32,754 bases of DNA from PFJX01 sp037442845 (GTDB lineage Bacteria; Pseudomonadota; Gammaproteobacteria; Burkholderiales; Thiobacillaceae), in NCBI GenBank assembly GCA_037442845.1, contig JBBIPL010000013.1:1-32754 (forward strand). Reading direction: 5' to 3'. Below are positions 6,376-12,269 of this stretch, in pieces. Every line of letters starts with the position of its first letter. The stretch's first letter is position 1. The notes beneath the pieces were generated by a model that had not been told where the DNA came from, did no database searches, and worked only from the letters and a program-made list of their open reading frames with translations. The position numbers and the translations under genes were made by a program.

Positions 6376-8745
6376 TTGCGAGGGGGGGTGCTGGCTTTCG
6401 CCTTGGGCGCGGCCTGGCTGCAAACCCGGCCGCTGCTGCCGCCGCTCGCCTGGGCGGCGCTGCTGCCTCTGGGAGGAGTCCTGTTGGCCGCTTTGGCGTC
6501 CGCGAAGTTCCCGGCGGCGAGGCGCCCCGTCGCGAGCCTCGCGCGTACCCTCGCGGTCTGGCTGCTGGCCTTCCTGACGGGTTTCTTCTACGCCGCCTGG
6601 CGCGCCGAGTCGCGTCTGGCCGACAAGCTGCCGGCGCAATGGGAAGGCCGCGACGTCGCCTTCAGCGGGCGCGTCGTCGGCCTGCCGGAGACCACCCCCA
6701 ACGGCCTGCGTTTCGTGCTCGACGTGGCCGCCGTCGCCACCCCCGGCGCCACGCTGCCGGGCCGTGTGCAGATCGGCTGGTATGCGCGGCCCGGCGAGGC
6801 GACGCCCAGTCTGATGGGCGGCGCCTGCATCGGTCTGGTCGCCCGCCTGGCGCGTCCGCACGGCAGTCTCAATCCCGGCGGCTTCGATTACCAGGCCTGG
6901 CTGCTGCAACGCGGCATCCGCGCCACCGGCAGCCTGCGCGGCGCGCCCGCCCCGGCCATGGATTGTGGCGGCGGCGCCGCCGCGCGCTTGGACGCGTTGC
7001 GCGAAGGCTTGCGCGCGCATCTGCGCGAGGGCCTGGGCGCGGCCCCCTACGCCGGGGTGGTGATCGCCCTCGCCCTGGGCGACCAGGATGCGATTCCGGC
7101 AACGCAGTGGACCCTGTTCCGGCAGACCGGCACCACCCACCTGTTTTCCGTGTCCGGCCTGCACATCACGCTGTTCTCGGCCATGGTGTACGGGCTCGTC
7201 GCCGCCCTCTGGCGCCGCTTTCCCCGCCTGTGTCTGCGCCTGCCGGCGCACCGCGCAGGCATCGCCCTGGGCCTCTTGGCCGCCGCCGCCTACACCCTGC
7301 TGTCCGGCTTCGGCATTCCCGCCCAACGTACCCTCTACATGCTGGCGGCCGCCGCCGCGGTGGCCTGGCTCGACCGCGCGCCGACGCCCTCGCGCCTGCT
7401 CGCGGCGGCCCTGGCCGCGGTGGTGCTGATCGACCCCTGGGCCGCCCTGGCGCCCGGCTTCTGGCTTTCCTTCGCCGCCGTCGCCACCCTGCTCTATGCC
7501 GGCATGGGCTACACCCGCCGGCGCCTGTGGCGGGCCTGGGCGCATGCCCAGTGGGCGGTCACCGTGGCGCTCGCGCCCTTGTTGCTGGTGCTGTTCCACG
7601 AAATCTCGCTGGTTTCTCCGCTGGCCAATGCCGTCGCCATACCCCTGGTGAGCCTGCTGGCGGTGCCGCTCGCCCTGCTCGCCGCCGTGCTGCCCTGGGA
7701 CTGGTGCGCGCTTCTCGCGCACGCCGTCATCGCCGCCGGCATGGCCTGGCTGGAACTCCTCGCCGCCCTGCCGAGGCCGGTCTTCCACACCGCCGCGCCG
7801 GACTGGCCGGCCTTCCTGCTGGCGCTGTCGGGCGCCGCGCTGTTGCTGTTGCCGCGCGGTTTTCCCGCGCGCTGGCTGGGCGTGCTGCTGTTCCTGCCGC
7901 TGTTCTTCCCCCGCCTGCCGGCACCGCAGCCCGGCGAGGCCTGGCTGACGGTGTTCGACGTCGGCCAGGGCGAATCCGTGCTGGTGCGCACCGCCGGGCG
8001 CGCCGTGCTGGTGGATACGGGACCGCGTTTCGCCTCGGGCGAGGATGCCGGCGCCCGCGTCGTCGCGCCGGCCCTTTGGCGGCAGGACATCACGCGCCTG
8101 GACGGGCTGGTGGTCAGCCACGACGACATCGACCACAGCGGCGGCGCCGCCTCCCTGCTGGCCAGCCATCGCCCCGACTGGCTGCTCACCGCCCTGGCCG
8201 GCATGCCCCCCGCCCGCCTCAGCGAGACCGGCCGCGCCCTGCTCACGGCGGCGCCGCGCGCGCTGGCCTGCGCGGCCGGACAGACCTGGACCTGGGACGG
8301 CGTGCGTTTCCAGGTGCTGCACCCGCCCGCCCATCACTACGCCCACCCCGGTTTTGGCGACAACGATCGCAGTTGCGTGATCCGCATCGACACCGCGCAC
8401 GGTTCCGCCCTGCTCACCGGCGACATCGAGCGGCTGGCGGAAATGAACCTCGCGGAACGGCGCATGCCGCTGGCGGCGGACGTGCTGGTGGCCCCCCACC
8501 ATGGCGCGAATACCTCGTCCACCCCGGAATTCCTCGCCGCCGTGCGGCCCCGCCTGGTGGTGGTGCCCGTCGGCCGGCGCAATCCCTTCGGCCACCCCCA
8601 CCCCGAGGCGCTGGCCCGCTACCGCGCCCTCGGCGCGGAAATCGCCCGCACCGACCGGCACGGCGCGGTGGAGGTGCGCTTGCAGGCAACGGGCTTGACG
8701 CTGGCGCGGGCGGTGGATGAGGAGCGGCGCTATTGGCGGGAGTAG
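6376..8745 (+). CDS. comEC: DNA internalization competence protein ComEC/Rec2
   Basis: 789 aa, full length. It forms the inner-membrane channel that takes single-stranded DNA into the cytoplasm during natural transformation. Visible parts in order: N-terminal hydrophobic helices and a DUF4131 region (about 1-170); the competence domain with FRQTGTTHLFSVSGLHITLF and many helices (about 225-500); then a metallo-beta-lactamase-like domain from VFDVGQGESVLVRTAG with the metal motif SHDDIDHSGG and VAPHHGANTSS (about 530-780). The TTG start at 6376 has a GGAGG 8 nt upstream (6363-6367), which supports it over GTG at 6388. The promoter must lie inside the divergent DUF2062 gene. Pilus genes needed for uptake are not in this window. 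Confidence 0.94.
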   Translation: MRGGVLAFALGAAWLQTRPLLPPLAWAALLPLGGVLLAALASAKFPAARRPVASLARTLAVWLLAFLTGFFYAAWRAESRLADKLPAQWEGRDVAFSGRVVGLPETTPNGLRFVLDVAAVATPGATLPGRVQIGWYARPGEATPSLMGGACIGLVARLARPHGSLNPGGFDYQAWLLQRGIRATGSLRGAPAPAMDCGGGAAARLDALREGLRAHLREGLGAAPYAGVVIALALGDQDAIPATQWTLFRQTGTTHLFSVSGLHITLFSAMVYGLVAALWRRFPRLCLRLPAHRAGIALGLLAAAAYTLLSGFGIPAQRTLYMLAAAAAVAWLDRAPTPSRLLAAALAAVVLIDPWAALAPGFWLSFAAVATLLYAGMGYTRRRLWRAWAHAQWAVTVALAPLLLVLFHEISLVSPLANAVAIPLVSLLAVPLALLAAVLPWDWCALLAHAVIAAGMAWLELLAALPRPVFHTAAPDWPAFLLALSGAALLLLPRGFPARWLGVLLFLPLFFPRLPAPQPGEAWLTVFDVGQGESVLVRTAGRAVLVDTGPRFASGEDAGARVVAPALWRQDITRLDGLVVSHDDIDHSGGAASLLASHRPDWLLTALAGMPPARLSETGRALLTAAPRALACAAGQTWTWDGVRFQVLHPPAHHYAHPGFGDNDRSCVIRIDTAHGSALLTGDIERLAEMNLAERRMPLAADVLVAPHHGANTSSTPEFLAAVRPRLVVVPVGRRNPFGHPHPEALARYRALGAEIARTDRHGAVEVRLQATGLTLARAVDEERRYWRE

Positions 8746-8773
8746 GGCGGATGAGCCGAAGGCGTAATCCGCC
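8746..8773. repeat. REP-like extragenic hairpin after comEC
   Basis: Directly after the comEC stop, GGCGGATGAGCCGAAGGCGT followed by AATCCGCC forms a stem GGCGGAT/ATCCGCC with an inner GCC/GGC pairing. It belongs to the widespread 'GGCGGATTACGCC' extragenic repeat type. A second related hairpin (GGCGGAA / TTCCGCC) follows within 8785-8815. Both lie between the convergent genes comEC and lpxA and could act as a two-way terminator, although neither has a U-tract. The remaining sequence to 8955 holds no gene I can support. Confidence 0.6.
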
Positions 8774-8955
8774 GGATGCATATCTTTGGCGGAAGGCGCT
8801 GCGCTTTTCCGCCCTCCGCCAGGGGATGGCCGTGGGCGAAGCCCAGCAGTTCGCCGGCGGCCCTGGGCGACGCCGGCAAGGCCAAGGAGATGCTGGGGCA
8901 GGGCGCCGACTTCGCCATGGACGGCGGCGGCGAGGGCCGGGTCCGGTGCAGGCCC

Positions 8956-9735
8956 TCAGCGGCAGTGGGCGAAGCCCCGCCTTGATGCCCGGATGAAGGC
9001 GGCCAGTTCCTGCACGGCGGCGCTTGCCTCCGCCTCCATTTCGGCCAGGGTGGCCGCCAGGTCCCGCGACGAGCGCAGGGCGTGGAAGGCGCGCCGGAGG
9101 GAGGCGATGTCGGCGGCGGGCATGCCGGCGCGCCGCAGGCCCACCAGGTTGAGGGCGCGCGCGCGGCCGGGGTTGCCGTCGGTGATGGTGAAGGGCAGGC
9201 AGTCCTGGCTGACGCGGGTGCTGGCGGCGACCATGGCCATGCGTCCCACGCGGCAGAACTGGTGCAGGGTGACCGCGCCGGAGATGAAGGCGCGCGCGCC
9301 GATCTCCACATGGCCGCCCAGCAGGGCGCCGTTGGCGAGGATGACCTGGTTGCCCAGCACGCAGTCGTGGGCCACATGGCTCATGGCCATGAGGAAGCAT
9401 TCGTTGCCGATGCGCGTGACGCCGCCCTCGTGGTTGCTGCGGTGCACGGTGACGCCCTCGCGGATGCGGTTGCCGTCGCCGATCACGACGAAGCTCTCGC
9501 AGGGCTTGAATTTGAAGTCCTGCGGCTCGCCGCCGAGCACGGCATGCTCGGCCACCCGGTTGTCGCGGCCCAGGCGGGTGTAGCGCTTGATCACGGCATG
9601 GGCGGCGATGGCGCAGCCGTCGCCGATCTCGGTGTCCGCCTCGATCACGGCATAGGGGCCGACCGTCACGCCCGCGCCCAGGCGGGCACCGGGGTCGACC
9701 AGGGCGCTGGGGTGGATGCCCATCCCCGAGGTCAT
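8956..9735 (-). CDS. lpxA: LpxA-type acyl-ACP--UDP-sugar acyltransferase, probably acting on UDP-GlcNAc3N
   Basis: 259 aa, full LpxA length. The N-terminal two thirds is a left-handed beta-helix of hexapeptide repeats (GARLGAGVTVGPYAVIEADT) and the last 70 residues form the helical cap. SHVAHDC contains H123, and GHVEIG and VTLHQF contain H142 and H158. By my alignment these match E. coli H125, H144 and H160, and K75 matches K76. LpxA adds the first 3-hydroxyacyl chain of lipid A. Here it is the last gene after gnnA and gnnB, which make the 3-amino sugar nucleotide, so N-acylation of UDP-GlcNAc3N is the likely reaction, as in Acidithiobacillus and Leptospira. The ATG at 9735 overlaps the gnnB stop (ATGA); ATG at 9723 is an alternative. 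A second, standard LpxA may exist elsewhere. Confidence 0.9.
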   Translation of the reverse strand: MTSGMGIHPSALVDPGARLGAGVTVGPYAVIEADTEIGDGCAIAAHAVIKRYTRLGRDNRVAEHAVLGGEPQDFKFKPCESFVVIGDGNRIREGVTVHRSNHEGGVTRIGNECFLMAMSHVAHDCVLGNQVILANGALLGGHVEIGARAFISGAVTLHQFCRVGRMAMVAASTRVSQDCLPFTITDGNPGRARALNLVGLRRAGMPAADIASLRRAFHALRSSRDLAATLAEMEAEASAAVQELAAFIRASRRGFAHCR

Positions 9736-10832
9736 CCCTTGTGCGCGGCGAGCACCACCCCGACGATGCGCTCGATCTGGTCGTCGCCGAGCATGGGCGA
9801 GATGGGCAGGGAGACGACCTTCCTCACCACGTCCTCGGTGACCGGCAGGGTGAGCTCGCGGTACTGGTCCGCATACAACGCCTGGCGGTGCAGGGGGATG
9901 GGGTAATAGATGGCGCTGGCGATGCCGGCCGCGTTCAGGGCGGCCTGGATGGCGTCGCGCCTGTCGCTTTGCAGGGTGTACTGGTGGAACACGTGCAGGC
10001 CGCGGCCGTCCTCGTGCGGGAGGAGCAGGCCGCTGTCCGCGAAGCGGGCGTTGTAGGCATGGGCGACCTGGCGGCGCCGGGCGTTGAACGCGTCGATGCG
10101 CTTGAGCTTGACGCGCAGGATCGCCGCCTGCAGCTCGTCCAGGCGGCTGTTGTAGCCCAGCACGGCATGATGGTAGCGCTCGCGGCTGCCGTGGTTGGCG
10201 AGCACGCGGGTCTGCGCGGCCAGCTCGTCGTCGTCGGTGATGACCATGCCGCCGTCGCCGAAGGCCCCCAGGTTCTTGCTGGGGTAGAAGGAGAAACAGC
10301 CCATGTCGCCATAGGCGCCGGACTTGCGCCCGCCATATTCGGCACCGAAGGACTGGGCGGCGTCCTCCACCAGGCGCAGGCCGTGCCTGCGGCACAGCTC
10401 GGCGATCGGCTCCAGGTGGGCCGGCTGGCCGTACAGGTGCACCGGCACCACGGCGCGGGTGCGCGGCGTGATGGCCGCCTCCAGCCGGGCGGGGTCCAGG
10501 TTGTAGGTCCGCGGGTCGATGTCCACGAATACCGGCCGGGCCCCGCATAGGGTGATGGTGGAGGCGGTGGCCACGAAGGTGAAGGGCGTGGTGATGACCT
10601 CGTCGCCGGGGCCGATGCCGCAGGCGCGCAGGGCGAGCATGAGGGCGTCGGTGCCGGAGGCGCAGGCGATGGCGTGCCTGACGCCGCAATAGGCCGCCAC
10701 CTCCTGCTCGAAGGCGCGCACGTTGGGCCCGCCGATGTACTGGGTTGCCGCCAGGGCCGCCAGGACCGCCTGCTCGATCTCCGGCCCCAGCAGTTCGTAT
10801 TCCGCCTTCAGGTCCACCATGGGGATGTTCAT
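9732..10832 (-). CDS. gnnB: PLP-dependent DegT/DnrJ/EryC1-family sugar aminotransferase (GnnB-like)
   Basis: 366 aa from ATG 10832, which has AAAGG 9 nt upstream; an in-frame GTG lies at 10838. Family features are the start MNIPMVDLKAEYELL, CASGTDALMLALRA, TPFTFVATA, EDAAQSFGAEYGG and the PLP-binding Lys in FYPSKNLGAFGDGG (K186). It would transfer an amino group to the 3-keto sugar made by the upstream oxidoreductase, giving UDP-2-acetamido-3-amino-2,3-dideoxyglucose. The assignment depends on context: gnnA upstream and lpxA downstream in one overlapping operon. The alternative is the WbpE/WlbC reaction of O-antigen 2,3-diacetamido-glucuronate synthesis, but that pathway would normally be followed by a short WbpD-type acetyltransferase, not full-length LpxA. 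The stop overlaps the lpxA start by 4 nt. Confidence 0.85.
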   Translation of the reverse strand: MNIPMVDLKAEYELLGPEIEQAVLAALAATQYIGGPNVRAFEQEVAAYCGVRHAIACASGTDALMLALRACGIGPGDEVITTPFTFVATASTITLCGARPVFVDIDPRTYNLDPARLEAAITPRTRAVVPVHLYGQPAHLEPIAELCRRHGLRLVEDAAQSFGAEYGGRKSGAYGDMGCFSFYPSKNLGAFGDGGMVITDDDELAAQTRVLANHGSRERYHHAVLGYNSRLDELQAAILRVKLKRIDAFNARRRQVAHAYNARFADSGLLLPHEDGRGLHVFHQYTLQSDRRDAIQAALNAAGIASAIYYPIPLHRQALYADQYRELTLPVTEDVVRKVVSLPISPMLGDDQIERIVGVVLAAHKG

Positions 10833-10851
10833 CGCCACATGCCTTTCTTCG

Positions 10852-11775
10852 TTACGTATTCATGAGACTGCCGATCTCCAGCGCCAGGGCCAGGGCGCGC
10901 TGGCCGTCCTCGCCGGAGACCGGCGCCGGTGCGCCGGTGCGCACGGCCTCGACGAAGGCGCGCACCTCGCTCATGAGGGCGTCGCCCGCCGGCACCTGCA
11001 CCTGTTCCGTGGCGATGGGCGGCTCGGCGCCGTCCTGGCGGCGGGCCACGCTCAGTTGGCGCTCACCGAAGTCGATGGCGAGGTACTCGTCCTTCTGGAA
11101 CAGGCGCATCTTGCGCAGGGTGCCGGCGCTGACCCGGCTGGCGGTGATGTTGGCCACGCAGCCGTTCGCAAACTCGATGCGCGCGTTGCCGATGTCCACG
11201 CCGTCGGTGAGCACTGGCGCGCCGCTCGCGCGCACTTCCCGTACCGGGCTGTCCACCACGGAAAGGATCAGGTCCACGTCGTGGATCATCAGGTCCAGCA
11301 CCACGCTCACGTCGGTGCCGCGCGGCTTGAAGGGGGCCAGGCGGTGGGCCTCGATGAACAGGGGGGTCTTGATGCGCGGCCGCAGGGCCAGCCAGGCCGG
11401 GTTGAAGCGCTCCAGGTGCCCCACCTGGAAGAGCCTGCCGTGCTTCCCGGCCAGCGCGACCAGGGCCTCCGCCTCGGCCACGGTCTGGGTGATGGGCTTT
11501 TCCACCAGCACGTGGGCGCCGGTCTCCAGGAAGGCCTTCGCGACCTCGAAATGCGCCTCGGTGGGCACCACCACGGAGACCAGGTCCACCCTGCCCAGCA
11601 GGTCCCGGTAGTCGGCGACTGCCGGCGCATGGACCTCGGCCCCCACGGCGGCGGCGCGGGCGGCGGCGGAATCCGCCACCCCCACCAGTTCCACCCCCTC
11701 CAGGGCGGCGTATTTCTGGGCATGAAACCTGCCCAGGTAGCCGACGCCGACAACTGCGGCACGCAATTCATTCAA
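10852..11775 (-). CDS. gnnA: Gfo/Idh/MocA-family NAD-dependent oxidoreductase (GnnA-like)
   Basis: 307 aa from TTG at 11775; a GAAGG 9 nt upstream supports it, and no ATG or GTG is suitably placed. The Rossmann motif is VVGVGYLGRFHAQ (8-20), followed by the family motif VEKPI (E92-K93-P94), GHLERFNPA, and LDLMIHDVDLI with the conserved active-site His165. It is predicted to oxidise the 3-OH of UDP-GlcNAc to the ketone. GnnB then aminates the ketone and the downstream LpxA acylates the product. The stop is 19 nt from the gnnB start. WbpB/WlbA, which oxidise UDP-GlcNAcA, are close relatives, so the substrate assignment is by context. The 490 bp upstream hold repeats and no recognised promoter. 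Confidence 0.84.
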   Translation of the reverse strand: MNELRAAVVGVGYLGRFHAQKYAALEGVELVGVADSAAARAAAVGAEVHAPAVADYRDLLGRVDLVSVVVPTEAHFEVAKAFLETGAHVLVEKPITQTVAEAEALVALAGKHGRLFQVGHLERFNPAWLALRPRIKTPLFIEAHRLAPFKPRGTDVSVVLDLMIHDVDLILSVVDSPVREVRASGAPVLTDGVDIGNARIEFANGCVANITASRVSAGTLRKMRLFQKDEYLAIDFGERQLSVARRQDGAEPPIATEQVQVPAGDALMSEVRAFVEAVRTGAPAPVSGEDGQRALALALEIGSLMNT

Positions 11776-11865
11776 GGCAATGGACCTTCGCGAGGGCAAG
11801 GGGCCGGGCGCAAGTTGGGCGTGAAGCGCGGCCGAAGCCGAAAGGTCCCTGGTCACCGACGCCGA

Positions 11866-11950
11866 TTAACGTGAAAGTCGCATCAGCGACTCTTGAAGCT
11901 CCCCTCTTACGCAAGCGGGAGAGGGGTTGGGGGTGAGGGAAACGGGCATG
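11866..11950. repeat. 85-bp extragenic repeat, copy 1
   Basis: Runs from TTAACGTGAAAGTCGC to AAACGGGCATG. It contains a small hairpin GTCGC-ATCA-GCGAC and a larger one, CCCCTCTTACGC-AA-GCGGGAGAGGGG, with two mismatches. It differs from copy 2 at about five positions of 85. It lies upstream of gnnA and downstream of nrdJ. Confidence 0.85.
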
Positions 11951-11993
11951 GCGAACGACTTTCATCATTCGGGGCGGACTCGATCCATGCCCG

Positions 11994-12078
11994 TTAACGT
12001 GAAAGTCGCGTCAGCGACTCTCGAAGCTCCCCTCTCCCGCAAGCGGGAGAGGGGCTGGGGGTGAGGGAAACGGGCATG
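11994..12078. repeat. 85-bp extragenic repeat, copy 2
   Basis: Same orientation as copy 1, offset by 128 bp. Its large hairpin CCCCTCTCCCGC-AA-GCGGGAGAGGGG is perfect, so copy 1 appears to be the decayed one. Related half-elements (AAAGTCATG.CCGTT) flank it, with another at about 12105-12121. The rest of the stretch to 12269 holds no gene I can support. A TAGGCGCCC-TGA-GGGGGCCTA hairpin at 12230-12250 might end nrdJ transcription but has no U-run. Confidence 0.85.
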
Positions 12079-12269
12079 ACTTTCATACTACGAGGCGTCT
12101 TCTCAAAGTCATGTCCGTTAGGGCGGTACGCGGCTTATCCAAGTGGTTTGCTGGTTCTTTGATTTTGATGCATGCGCTGGAGGCAGAAGACCGGCGCGGG
12201 CAGGCGGGATGTTAACCCAGATCATTCATTAGGCGCCCTGAGGGGGCCTACGCGCGCGGGGCAAGGCAA

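Noticed and set aside
6250..8781. 843-codon open frame antisense to comEC
   Set aside because: The content is Gln/Gly/Arg/His-rich with no motifs and mirrors comEC codons; ComEC is complete on the other strand.
8776..8985. Plus-strand frame with AALGDAGKAKEMLGQGADFA between comEC and lpxA
   Set aside because: It is short, begins inside REP-like hairpins, has no ribosome site and overlaps the lpxA end; at most a decayed scrap.
12230..12250. Rho-independent terminator of nrdJ
   Set aside because: The hairpin TAGGCGCCC-TGA-GGGGGCCTA has a mismatch and is not followed by a U-run on the minus strand, so it is not listed as a terminator.
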